Source of the DNA: Adiantum capillus-veneris
Taxonomy: Eukaryota; Streptophyta; Polypodiopsida; Polypodiales; Pteridaceae
Length of the DNA stretch: 64,000 nt
Assembly: GCA_014529385.2 (NCBI GenBank)
Contig: CM043971.1
Coordinates: 83,342,340 to 83,406,339 of the forward strand
Reading direction: 5' to 3'
Shown here: in pieces, positions 46,345-55,861 of the stretch
Numbering within the stretch: the stretch's first letter is position 1
Layout: each line of letters begins with the position of its first letter
The notes under the pieces: model-generated
The model's database searches: none
What the model was told of the DNA's origin: nothing
What the model saw: the letters and a program-made list of their open reading frames with translations, nothing else
Translations under genes and position numbers: made by a program

Positions 46345-48711
46345 GATAGCCGTTTTTCGGCTCTCCGTAATTGCCATAGTGAGTTAACCCACCCTACCAA
46401 AATCATCCAAACACTGTGGCTATCCCTACCATTTCACTGTATATAGGTGTGTGTGAGTTAGGAGACTTCTCCCATATCTTCTTAAAAACCCTCAATTAGC
46501 TAGTCACTGGGCTAGTTGAGGCAAAAATTAAAAAAATTTAAAAAAATTATAAGTATATTATGGCCCATTTGTGTGTAAATTTTATTGTATATAGGGCCTA
46601 AATAAAAGGATTTTTCATAATTATTTTGGTATTCACTTAAATATTTCTACCTATGGTGTGTTATTTATGCTATGTACATTGACTCACCATTACCATATTT
46701 TTTCTTACCATTTTGCATACTCTTTATTCCATATAAAAATAATTTCATGCAAGCTTCTCTTATTTTTGGTGTAACTCCATACCAACAAAAATCATATTTT
46801 TTCACTATTGTGATTTTTTCCTTCCTACATCTATTCTCTATTACTCTCATAAATTAGACCGCCAAAAATATTCATCTTTTCATGGTAGACTTATAATGAG
46901 AGAGCTTTATTTTGACCCCTTTATATTTTTTCCACCTATATTATTTATATTTGACATGTACATATTTTTTTAGACCCCTCAATATTTGATTTTCTTAGTT
47001 GTACTATGCACTTATATCATGATCTCAAAAATATCTTCAATTATAGACCTACCAAATAAGGTCAAGGGTATGTGGCATGCATGCATGCACTATGGGGGAC
47101 TCACTCTTGGAGGTATTCAAAAGAATCATCCAAAGAAGGACCTCACAAGGACTTTCTGCAAAGGAAAAAAACAGCGGGTTTTGCTGAATTTTTAAAGATC
47201 ACATGATCTCCGAATTTGAAAAGGTGATACAAACAAAAGTTGTAGCTGGTGTGCTGAACTTTTACGTCAAATTTTTTCATATTTGTTTGAGCTACGAGCT
47301 GTGAGCTATGATTTTATTGGTGGACCCCAGTTTGCCCATGCTATGCAGCCACACTCCCTCTTCCACTTTATCATTTTCCTCTTTCACACACACTTCTCCA
47401 CTCATCATCCCTACCTCTCTCACCACTCCTCTCTGCACCCTATTCACCTTCTTCTCAACCTTGAAGAATAAGAGAAACCATGGTGAACTCATGTCTCCTA
47501 CTCGCACTTCCATTCCAAAATTGACCACCTAGTCTCATTTTTCCTCTTTCATATTACCCATATCTATCAAGAAAACCACAAAATTCAGCCTCTTCTCTTG
47601 AAAGACAACACCATGTTGATTGATTACTCATATTCAATCACCTTGGCTCTCAAGGAAGGTCAAGAGTGGAGAAAAAACTTACCGTCAAAGCTAGTGGACC
47701 GTCAACAAGCGTCAAAATTGACCCTACTCAAGACACTTGGAGCATCAACATTGTAGGAAATCCATATTTTCTTACCTATTAAGAGTTTTTACTTTCTTAT
47801 TTGTATCCTATATAGATATTCCCATTGTAAAATCCAATTTTATTTGTAAATCAATAAAAATATTAACTCTACTAGTTTACTAACACTAACCTACTATGAA
47901 AACTCCTATCACCTCCACTTCTCTCCTCTCTCTCTTCTTCATCTATCCCCACCAACTTCTTGATAATTCCAAGCAAAAGAAATTAGATAAGTGCTGAAAA
48001 TCTAACTCAACCATGGTTAGAGGAGTAACCCTAGCCCTCAAAATTGCTATAAAAAGAGGGTGTAGCTAGCACAAAAGGGGGGGAGCCATAAGCAAGAGCA
48101 CTATGCTATAGCTTGAGAAGCCAAGCTCAACCTCTCTAGAAGGAGCTCTTGAGTGGAATCTCATTGTCTTATGCAAATGCATGTGTTGTAATAGGGATGA
48201 TTAGCAAGGGAACGCTATGCCATTGTAAGAGAGAGTGGTCATTCAATTGAGAGTAGGAAATCTATCATTTCTCTTACTAGTGTAAGCCCAATATTTGCTG
48301 AATCAAGGAGGGTGGATTTGGACTAAGCTTGGATACTTTGTCTCTCTTCCAACGTGAAGTAATGGAAAACAATGATGTGTAACTGTCTTGGTGTTTTTTT
48401 AAAGTTCTTGATAGCTTGTCTCTGGGTGTTGTCATCAATTTAGCCATAAATCCCACATATTGTAAGAGGGCGACAGGGTGGAGAGGACTCCCTTGGCCTT
48501 AAGACATTGATTGGGGTGGCTTTTCTTGTGATGTGTTGTGGTGAAATTTACTGAAGCTATGTTGAACAAATACTAATCTCACTTTGATTGGTCATGACAG
48601 ATTTGTAAGAAGGTATTAATGCAACAAGCACCCCCTCCCCCTTCTCTCTCTTTCTTACATAAATAATTGTGTTTGCTTGATCATTGCCGATACATTTCAA
48701 AGCAGCCCGAG

Positions 48712-48759
<48 letters not shown>

Positions 48760-48934
48760 ACGCGTCGTAGTTCGCATCCAAAACTAGGTGGTGCCCCAAA
48801 TTTGTGTAAGGTTAGGTTGCGGGTTTGTGTGTGTGTTTGTTTTTTTTTCCAACCCCAACCCAATTGAGCAGCACGGGAGCCTAGAAGGGTTCTTAGAGGC
48901 CACTCTTCTTGTTGCCCACCCCGGTCTGCCTTCA
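46345..48934 (+). repeat. 5' LTR of the Tat-type element
   Basis: About 2.59 kb from GATAGCC(G) to TGCCTTCA. It contains a (CT)n tract at about 48714-48758. Frames inside it occur equally in both LTRs and have no family resemblance. Confidence 0.9.
48048..48056 (+). promoter_or_regulatory. TATA box of the Tat-type LTR
   Basis: TATAAAAAG, conserved in the 3' LTR at 57578-57586. A likely start of the genomic RNA lies some 30 bp downstream. Confidence 0.6.
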
Positions 48935-48937
48935 AAT

Positions 48938-48954
48938 TGGTGCCCCTACGGAGG
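48938..48954 (+). other. Putative primer binding site of the Tat-type element
   Basis: TGGTGCCCCTACGGAGG begins three bases after the LTR end. It starts with TGG as primer sites do; I could not assign the tRNA. Confidence 0.5.
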
Positions 48955-49489
48955 AACCAACTTGTGTATGTTTTTGTGTAGGATCAATCTTTAGAATAGT
49001 CAAGTAGTTTGCATGAATCATGTGAATTTGTATGATCCTTTCATTCTGATTGCAAGGCAAAAGGTACACATAATTGTTAGTACTAAGTTACAATTTCAAC
49101 GCGTAATTCGTAGAATTTTAGGTTCTCTTAGGTTAGCCGAAATAAATGGCTCGATAAATCTTTTTATTTTGCCTCTCATTAGGTACGATCTTAGTTTTGA
49201 TGTATATATCTTTGTTCTATTTTAGGCATTAGGTTATGTATAGAGCATGGATAATGGCCCAGAAATTTTCCCTTTTTACTTCACACCACATATTAGGATA
49301 AATATTGCACTCAGTAGAAAGATACATTTTTAGCAGCGTATGGTGCTTATGTTTGGGGCTGAAAGAACAGGGAAAATTCTTGGATCTCCACAACCTGTCA
49401 TTCTACCTCTCATCAACTACCACACTTCTTTTGATGTACATGTGTTCATTTTATTTTAAAATGAAGTGCAGCCAAACAAAATAGTGTGT
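48955..49489. other. Leader of the Tat-type element
   Basis: No gene seen. AT-rich sequence between primer site and the first accessory frame. Confidence 0.5.
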
Positions 49490-50041
49490 ATGTTAGCTTT
49501 TTCTTTGTCCATGTTTGTTACAAAAACAAAAAAAACAATCATTTGTTCTAACAATGAGTGTGTGTGCAGTGAAAATTCAATCCTTAGAGATCTAGCTCTT
49601 TTACCGATTGAGTTGCAGGAGCAGGTAGTAAAGTGTCTCCCTCATAACAAGAGGGTGGTGAAGCTAAGACGAAAGGTCCTGCGTGTGGATTCCATTTTCC
49701 TTTTGCTGTTGGACACTAAGAAAGACCGTACATTCATCCAAATAGTGTGTGCGCTAAGATTGGTAAATAGAGTAAAATTTGGTGTTTGGCAAGTGCATTT
49801 CACCATTGAGGAAGACTCTTCGGGAAACTTGAGGCCAGAGTTCATTCTTCATAGACTCACATTTGGTGATTTTTTTTCTCAATTGCGTCTTATTAATAGT
49901 CTTCCTTTCACTTTCAACAAAGGAGATAGGGAGCTATTTAGGGCTTGTCTTAATAAAGAGAGCATAGAGAAGATTGCAAATTTGTATAAATTCTCATCCT
50001 TCTCTACTTTCTATGACACTTTGTTCATAGAGACATTGTAA
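49490..50041 (+). CDS. Unknown accessory ORF A upstream of gag
   Basis: First in-frame ATG at 49490 gives about 184 residues, open without a break. A short hydrophobic N-terminus (MLAFSLSMF) is followed by LALLPIELQEQVVKCLP, DSIFLLLLDTKKDRTFIQIV, and LINSLPFTFNKGDRELFRAC. The same landmarks occur in the next frame (ORF B), so the two are paralogous. The LP..LQE..V..LP start faintly recalls an F-box helix, but the rest does not help, and I do not assign a function. It lies between the LTR and gag on the same strand, so it would be translated from the genomic RNA or a spliced form. A donor-like ATT/GTAAAT at 50038 just before its stop could splice it in frame to ORF B. Confidence 0.6.
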   Translation: MLAFSLSMFVTKTKKTIICSNNECVCSENSILRDLALLPIELQEQVVKCLPHNKRVVKLRRKVLRVDSIFLLLLDTKKDRTFIQIVCALRLVNRVKFGVWQVHFTIEEDSSGNLRPEFILHRLTFGDFFSQLRLINSLPFTFNKGDRELFRACLNKESIEKIANLYKFSSFSTFYDTLFIETL

Positions 50042-50095
50042 ATCTCTTGATGCTTATGAATGATTTAACCATAATCCTAAGGAGTTTTTGTCCAG

Positions 50096-50546
50096 GAGTT
50101 TTGTAGCACAAGTGGAGTCTTTAAATCTTGCAAGCTTGATTGGACTTGAGGAGGATGTTCTTTATGAAATTGTGAGAAGGTTGCCTCATTCCGACTATGT
50201 GGAACTGGAAGGAAAGGAGCTCCTAGTCAATTGCTACTTTCTCACAGCCTTCAACGAGCATGAAGATCTAGTTTTTATACAAACCGCTTGTGCATTGGGA
50301 ATTGTAGAGCAAGTGCAATTCATTACTTGGGACGTGGTTGCTCTTCTAGATCCAGAAAATGAAGTTTTAGAGATTTCTGTATATCGCCTTAGCTTTGAAG
50401 AATTTCAACCCTTCTTAGAGCTCATAAATAGTCTACCCTTTTGTTTTGATCAAACAAATCGAGACCTCATTGAAGCTTGGATAGGTGAAGAAGAAAACCT
50501 AGAGTGGTACTTTCTTACTTCTTCATTTGCAGGCGAGTGGTTCTAA
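50096..50546 (+). CDS. Unknown accessory ORF B upstream of gag (paralogue of ORF A)
   Basis: Open for about 150 residues but with no ATG. It begins at a strong acceptor (TTTTTGTCCAG/G at 50095), suggesting it is an exon. Landmarks shared with ORF A: IGLEEDVLYEIVRRLPHSDY, FLTAFNEHEDLVFIQTACAL, and LINSLPFCFDQTNRDLIEAW. Length, spacing of motifs and order are the same, so the pair arose by duplication. ORF B ends 50 bp before gag. No domain assigned. If the 58-bp interval 50038-50095 is an intron, the product would be one protein with two repeats of the module. Confidence 0.6.
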
Positions 50547-50595
50547 ATTTCTATTGTATCCCTTGTTGCAACTCATGTTGTAATCTTTCATAATA

Positions 50596-51621
50596 ATGGA
50601 AAGCCAACGCCAAATGTCCGGATACCCTCTTTTCTTTGGAGAGCCTGGAGAGGATGCTGAATTATTTTTAGCAAATTTCAAGATGTCTTGCCGTATCAAG
50701 AGGATAGTAACTGATCAAGAGCTTGTAGAAATGTTTGAGGTGGTCCTTAGGAAAGATTCTAGCACTTGGTTTGACTCTTTGACTGAGGAAGTTAAGGGGA
50801 ATTACACAGAAGTTTTGAATCATTTCAAGAGATACTTCTTTGATTCCCAAAACACTCAAAAACTATGGAAAGACATTGTTTCTCATAAGCAAAAAGATTT
50901 AGATGACTACTACTTATACAAGCAAGAGTTTCTATGTCTTTGGGCTCTATGGATACGAAATGTTGCTAACCCTGGTGATGGTGTAGAATTTCTAAATAAG
51001 GAGAGATTCATAGTTGGACTCTTTCCTAATCTTAAGGTAAAGGTGGAGGTGGATGCACCTGCCACCTATGATGCAGTTGAAATTAGAGCTTCCAAGAAGT
51101 ATAGGAAACTCAAGTGCCTAAGGGGAGAGGTTCCAATAGAAGGTCTTCGACCCAAAGGTAAGTCACAAGCATCGACATCTAGGGAGCTTCCTGAGGTAAC
51201 AGCTAAAGTAATCAAGAAGTTAAATGAATCTTTAAGTAGCCTGTCAATTCACCTTGCACAAGCTGTAGGTCCAAAAGGACAAGCAAGGAAGTCTGAAGAG
51301 CGAGATCCACGACCTAGGAGAGTCTTACAATGTTGGAATTGTAGAGAGTCTGGACATGGGATGTATAATTGTCCTTGGCCCCGTGGGGAGCCAGGGAGAC
51401 CTAACTTGAACTACCCAGTGATGAATGCAGGTGAAGGAACTAGTCAGGAACCACGACTTCTACAAAGGCCAAATGGAGCAAGACCACCTCCACAAGGAGT
51501 GGAAGGAGTTCCACCTTTGCCAGACCCAAATTTTCATGTGGTAGAGGGGACAAATTCAAAAGAGGTTGACATGGAAGAAAATGGCATTAAGCGTGGCCGT
51601 GGAAAAGGGAAGGAGAAATAA
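50596..51621 (+). CDS. gag: Gag of the Tat-type element
   Basis: ATG at 50596, 341 residues, uninterrupted. The capsid part reads FFGEPGEDAELFLANFKMSC, then SSTWFDSL and LKRYF-like (HFKRYFFDSQ) and later KERFIVGLFPNLKVKVEVDA, the retrotrans_gag pattern. The zinc knuckle CWNCRESGHGMYNC (C-x2-C-x4-H-x4-C) is at about residues 252-265, followed by a Pro/Gly-rich tail and basic KRGRGKGKEK end. Gag assembles the particle and binds RNA. The frame after its TAA (51619-51621) stays open straight into the protease, so Gag and protease are separated by a single stop codon. Confidence 0.9.
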   Translation: MESQRQMSGYPLFFGEPGEDAELFLANFKMSCRIKRIVTDQELVEMFEVVLRKDSSTWFDSLTEEVKGNYTEVLNHFKRYFFDSQNTQKLWKDIVSHKQKDLDDYYLYKQEFLCLWALWIRNVANPGDGVEFLNKERFIVGLFPNLKVKVEVDAPATYDAVEIRASKKYRKLKCLRGEVPIEGLRPKGKSQASTSRELPEVTAKVIKKLNESLSSLSIHLAQAVGPKGQARKSEERDPRPRRVLQCWNCRESGHGMYNCPWPRGEPGRPNLNYPVMNAGEGTSQEPRLLQRPNGARPPPQGVEGVPPLPDPNFHVVEGTNSKEVDMEENGIKRGRGKGKEK

Positions 51622-52518
51622 GGAGTCACGTCACAAAGTGATCATGGACGAGAAAAGAAGGCAAAGGAGACCAAGGAAACCAAGAGGACTCGACGTCGTA
51701 TCAACCTCCAAGACTTCCCTCTTGGATATGGTATGGCTCCATACAACTTGTTGGAAGATATGAGAGGTAAGGGTCCTGATATCTCATGGCCTCAGTTTCT
51801 TGCATTATGCCCACAAGTTAGGAGGGATTTAACAAAGGCAGTTAGCACTAGGAGAAAGGTAAAAGAGAGAGTGCCTGTTGTAAAAATTTCACAAGCTGAA
51901 ATGAATGAGGATATTACACCGGTGCTAGATTGTTACATCAAAGGAAGATTGGTTAGGAAAGGTCTAGTGGATGGGGGTGCACAAATTTTCATCATGACAG
52001 AGGGACTTATGCAAAGACTAGGCATGCACATCCATGAGACACCTGAAGTCAAAGTGAAAATGGAAAACAATAGCAAGGCTAGGTGCGTAGGCATTTGTAA
52101 AAATGTTTTTGTGGAGGTCTTTGGAAATAAGAAGGCACTGGATTTCTATGTCATGTCTACCAAAGGAAATGGTTACCCATTTATCCTAGGAAGACCATGG
52201 CTAATGAAAATGCGAGCTTTGCAGGATTGGGAGAGTGGAAAGCTAATTTGTAGGAATGACAATCATAAGAAGGTTGTCTTTGACATGAAGGAGCAACGCC
52301 AAGAGGAGCTCCATGAAGAATCATCTCAAAGTGAGACGGAGGAAGGCTGGACCGATAGCACTTCAGAAGGAGAAAGTAGCGGCATCATTACTAAAGAGGA
52401 GTCTTCCATTGAAGTCATGGGGGTAAGGATTAAGCCAAACAACCAAGAGATCTCTTGCCCATGTTTGGAAGAGGTAGGTTCCCAAGAGAACCAAAAGTGG
52501 AAGATGAAAGAATGCTAG
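51622..52518 (+). CDS. Protease region of the Tat-type element
   Basis: In the same frame as gag after one TAA. It includes LDCYIKGRLVRKGLVDGGAQ, where DGGA is the aspartic protease active site (DSG/DTG in others). YPFILGRPWLMKMRALQDWE ends the fold. An acidic Glu/Ser-rich tail follows. The frame ends at TAG 52518 and overlaps pol (52455) by 64 bases in the -1 frame, either a programmed shift or a mutation. The enzyme would cleave the polyprotein. Confidence 0.85.
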   Translation, partial: GVTSQSDHGREKKAKETKETKRTRRRINLQDFPLGYGMAPYNLLEDMRGKGPDISWPQFLALCPQVRRDLTKAVSTRRKVKERVPVVKISQAEMNEDITPVLDCYIKGRLVRKGLVDGGAQIFIMTEGLMQRLGMHIHETPEVKVKMENNSKARCVGICKNVFVEVFGNKKALDFYVMSTKGNGYPFILGRPWLMKMRALQDWESGKLICRNDNHKKVVFDMKEQRQEELHEESSQSETEEGWTDSTSEGESSGIITKEESSIEVMGVRIKPNNQEISCPCLEEVGSQENQKWKMKEC

Positions 52519-53831
52519 AAGGTATGTTATCTACAACACTTACAAAGGATGAAAGAGAGGAGCTCAAAGGTGTGTTAAGAAAATTTCCTAGGATTTTTGC
52601 TAAAGACTACACCGATGTGCGTGGAGTAGATGCTGTTCAATACAAAATTGAGTTGAAGCCAGAGGCCACACCTAAGGCTCAGAAGCTACTAAGGCTAGGA
52701 GTCATCAAGGAGCAAGATTTACTCAAGGAGGTAAGAAAGCTTCTAGCAACAGGTTTCATTTATCCAGTGGAGAATTCAGAGTGGGTCTCTCTCGTTGTTG
52801 TCACTCCTAAGAAAAACAGCAAGTGGAGGGTGTGTGTGGATTACCGTCCACTCAATGAGGCAACAACAAGAGATCACTTTCCCCTCCCATTTCAAGATGA
52901 GATACTAAATGAGGTAGCTGGTCATGAGAAGTACACTGTGTGTGATGGCTACTCGGGCTACTTTCAAATAGGTATGGCATTGGAAGATCAGTTGAAAACA
53001 ACCTTCATCACTCCTTGGGGTTGTTATGCTTTTAGAGTCATGCCATTTGGACTGACAAATGCTCCTGCAACTTTCCAACGCTTCATGAACATGGTGTTTC
53101 AAGCATTCTTTGGAAAGTCCATTAGGGTTTTTATTGATGATTTTTGCATTTATAGCTCAAAATCATTGCATCTACAAAGTGTAGAAGAAGGTTTAAAGAA
53201 GCTCTACGACATGGGAGGTCAACTCAACTCCAACAAGTGTCACATAGGTGAGGATGAAGTGATCTTGCTTGGTCACAAGGTTTCCTATAAAGGCATTGAG
53301 GTAGATCCTTCAAAGGCAAAGGCTCTTATTGAGCTCCCATCACCCAAGAATCTCAAAGAGGTCATCTCATTCATTCAAAAGGTGAAGTATATGTCACGCT
53401 TTATTCACTTAGCTTCGGAGTTGCTTCATCCTTTGCAAAAGTTGACACAACAAGTAGAATTTGCATGGTCTTATGAGCTTGAAGAGTACTTTTGTAACAT
53501 TAAAGTCATTTTGTCAGAGCTACCAACACTCATGCCTCCTTGTTGGGGGTACACGTTCTTTGTTAGCTCTAGTGTTGGGAAGAAAACAATTGGTGCAATT
53601 TTACTACAACAAGATCCCCACATTACCAGGATGCGACCGATCTACTTTGCTAGTAGGGTCATGAATGATTTGGAGAGAGGCTACATGAAGGCAGAACTCA
53701 TGATGCTTTCTCTCATGTTTGCGGTGAGAAAGTTTAGATCCTACTTGGTACCAAAACCTTTTGTAATTCTCACTGCAGAAAATTTGTTTCCTTGGGTGTC
53801 ATCTCAAATGAATCTTAGCACTAGGATCTGA
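52455..53831 (+). CDS. Reverse transcriptase and degenerate first RNase H (Tat-type)
   Basis: RT blocks: KWRVCVDYRPLNEATTRDHF, YTVCDGYSGYFQIGMALEDQ, FRVMPFGLTNAPATFQRFMN, and catalytic VFIDDFCIYS (YxDD position reads FIDD, both Asp present). The connection domain GIEVDPSKAKALIELPSP follows. The first RNase H reads FFVSSSVGKKTIGAILLQ where DAS is expected and ILTAENLFPWV where DH is expected, so catalytic residues are lost. This matches known Tat elements, in which the original RNase H decayed after a second was gained. It ends in an in-frame TGA (53829-53831). Confidence 0.9.
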   Translation: MPMFGRGRFPREPKVEDERMLEGMLSTTLTKDEREELKGVLRKFPRIFAKDYTDVRGVDAVQYKIELKPEATPKAQKLLRLGVIKEQDLLKEVRKLLATGFIYPVENSEWVSLVVVTPKKNSKWRVCVDYRPLNEATTRDHFPLPFQDEILNEVAGHEKYTVCDGYSGYFQIGMALEDQLKTTFITPWGCYAFRVMPFGLTNAPATFQRFMNMVFQAFFGKSIRVFIDDFCIYSSKSLHLQSVEEGLKKLYDMGGQLNSNKCHIGEDEVILLGHKVSYKGIEVDPSKAKALIELPSPKNLKEVISFIQKVKYMSRFIHLASELLHPLQKLTQQVEFAWSYELEEYFCNIKVILSELPTLMPPCWGYTFFVSSSVGKKTIGAILLQQDPHITRMRPIYFASRVMNDLERGYMKAELMMLSLMFAVRKFRSYLVPKPFVILTAENLFPWVSSQMNLSTRI

Positions 53832-54479
53832 AAGTGGATTATGGAATTGCAAGAGTTCCAATACTCTTTCAAGGTAGAAGATAGTGTGCGTGCACAATTG
53901 GCATGGATCCTTACTTATAGGATACATGAGAAGGAGATTAAGGTGCCTGAAGTAAAGACCCTACCATTGCCACCACCTAAAAGTATTCCTAATGCTTTTA
54001 CCTTGTTCTTTGATGGAGCTTTTCGACGAGCCACAGGAAAAGCAGGGGGAGGGCTAGCGTTGCTCAATCCAAGTGGGGAGGTGGTCATGAAAGAGAAGGT
54101 CAATCTACCAGGTTCAACTAGCAACAATGAAGCAGAATACGACACACTACTTCATGGTTTAAAGATATGCATTGGCCAAGGTATACAACGTCTCATGGTA
54201 AAAGGGGATGCACTTCTCATTGTGAAGCAAATTTTAGGCGTTTGGGAATGCAAGAATGAAAGCCTAAGGACAAAAGTTCATGCCATTCGTAGATTGTTTA
54301 ATCAATTTGAAGAAGTGCAACTGTATCATATTCCTAGGAAACAGAATGAAGATGCCGATTTACTTGCACAGCAAGTAGTTACATGTGTTGAGAAAGAAGT
54401 GCGGGTCATCATGGTGGCAGCAACTGTCAAGCAACCGAGATACCAGGGATTGGAGTCATTGACTCCCATTATTAGATAA
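53832..54479 (+). CDS. Archaeal-type RNase H (second RNase H) of the Tat-type element
   Basis: Continues the pol frame. LFFDGAFR (Asp), GGGLALLNPSGEV, SNNEAEYDTLLHGLKICIGQ (Glu), MVKGDALLIVKQI (Asp), YHIPRKQNEDADLLAQ (Asp). All four catalytic acids are present. This is the RVT_3/RNase HI-like domain acquired by the Tat lineage and presumably removes the RNA strand during reverse transcription. It ends in an in-frame TAA (54477-54479) before integrase. Confidence 0.9.
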   Translation, partial: KWIMELQEFQYSFKVEDSVRAQLAWILTYRIHEKEIKVPEVKTLPLPPPKSIPNAFTLFFDGAFRRATGKAGGGLALLNPSGEVVMKEKVNLPGSTSNNEAEYDTLLHGLKICIGQGIQRLMVKGDALLIVKQILGVWECKNESLRTKVHAIRRLFNQFEEVQLYHIPRKQNEDADLLAQQVVTCVEKEVRVIMVAATVKQPRYQGLESLTPIIR

Positions 54480-55181
54480 ATTTTGGAGGGTGAGTTTCCA
54501 CAAGACTTCACGAAGGCAAGCACATATCTCTTCCTAGAAGGATCCCTCTATCAAAGAGGGAAGGATCAAGTGTGCAGAAGAGTACCAACTATCAAGGAGA
54601 TTCCAGCCATTCTAAAAGGTTTGCATGAAGAGGCATGTGGTGGTCATTTTGCCCAAGAGTTAACTGTGAAGAAGATTTTGCTTGCGGGGTATGTTTGGCC
54701 AAGTCTACATGTGGATGTCCAGCATTGGTGTAAAAGTTGTCACAATTGTCAGGTAAATGGGAATAGAAGATTGGTTTATGGTCCAAGGCAAATCGTACTT
54801 GCAAATGGACCCTTTGAAAAGTGGGGCATTGATGCTATGGGTCCTCTGCCTAGGACAAAAAATGATAAACTCTACATTCTAGTTGCTGTAGACTATATGA
54901 CTAGGTGGGTGGAAGCACAAAGCGTGGCAAAGGTAAATGAGAGGACAGTGAGCAAATTTGTGTACACTCACATTTGTTGTAGATTTGGCACACCTTTGGA
55001 GATTGTTTCTGATAATGGTCCAGGGTTTAGAAAGGGCTTGCTCACAGAAGTCTGTGAAGAACTTCACATTCTACATCGTCATAGTACACCCTACTATCCC
55101 CAATCAAATGGTTTGGTAGAAAAAGCTAATGGTGTCATTGCAGGCATCATTAGAAAGATGGTGAAAAACAAGACAAAGTAG
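54480..55181 (+). CDS. Integrase core of the Tat-type element
   Basis: The same frame continues. Zinc module: GLHEEACGGHFAQELTVKKI with CKSCHNCQ. Core: WGIDAMGPLP (Asp), EIVSDNGPGF (Asp), PQSNGLVEKANGVI (Glu), so the DDE set is complete. The frame meets TAG at 55179-55181 (NKTK*WDD). Integrase joins the cDNA ends to chromosomal DNA. Confidence 0.9.
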   Translation: MLEGEFPQDFTKASTYLFLEGSLYQRGKDQVCRRVPTIKEIPAILKGLHEEACGGHFAQELTVKKILLAGYVWPSLHVDVQHWCKSCHNCQVNGNRRLVYGPRQIVLANGPFEKWGIDAMGPLPRTKNDKLYILVAVDYMTRWVEAQSVAKVNERTVSKFVYTHICCRFGTPLEIVSDNGPGFRKGLLTEVCEELHILHRHSTPYYPQSNGLVEKANGVIAGIIRKMVKNKTK

Positions 55182-55695
55182 TGGGATGACTTCTTAGATG
55201 TTGCCTTGTGGGCGTATCGAACCACATATAGGGAAGCCACGGAGTTCACACTATTTCACTTGGTCTATGGTCAAGAGGCTTTACAACCAATTGAGCTCAA
55301 CATTCCAACAATGCGACTTCATGGCAAAGCAACACAAGATGATCAACAAGCATGGATGGATCGACTTCTTACCTTAGCTGAGCTTGAGTGGAAAAGAGAA
55401 GCAGCATACGAGTGCTACAAGAGGAAATCCACACAGACGAAAGAAAAGCTTGATAAGAAACTGAAGGACAAAGGCATCAATGAAGGAGATCTTGTGCTAA
55501 GGTATGACAATCGACTCGATAATCGTTTTGATGCCAAGTTTGAAACTAGATGGCAGGGGCCATACATAGTCAAGAAGTTACTATCAACTTATGGACTTGA
55601 ATGGGAAAGAGCACTCTAGGAAGGTAAACAGGTATCGCTTGCAGCCTTATTTGAGTCGCCTTCTACCAAAGGATCTACCAAAGATCTGTTAAGGT
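55182..55695 (+). pseudogene. Integrase C-terminus of the Tat-type element
   Basis: After the TAG the frame reads WDDFLDVALWAYRTTYREAT, LVYGQEALQPIEL, then EGDLVLRYDNRLDNRFDAKF and WQGPYIVKKLLSTYGL (GPY/F-like). A frameshift near 55600 moves to KVNRYRLQPYLSRLLPKDLP, the normal end. No chromodomain, as expected for Tat. The following 170 bp are non-coding. Confidence 0.85.
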
Positions 55696-55845
55696 CAGCT
55701 GTCTCATGTAAGTATTGTTACATGAAGCATGAGTGTAACTCCAGCCAAAATTCTGAGGGTCCAAACAATGAAGATCTCGTCAAGGACTCTGAATCACTCT
55801 CTTCGGAAAAGATGCTCTATGATGGTACATGAATATACCATCATC

Positions 55846-55861
55846 CTGGGGGAGGGCTAAC
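55846..55861 (+). other. Polypurine tract
   Basis: TGGGGGAGGGCTAAC immediately before the 3' LTR (GATAGCC from 55862). It primes plus-strand synthesis. Confidence 0.75.

Noticed and set aside
49490-50546. F-box proteins captured by the retrotransposon
   Set aside because: Only a short LP..L helix-like start fits; the rest lacks the F-box pattern and any substrate-binding repeats.
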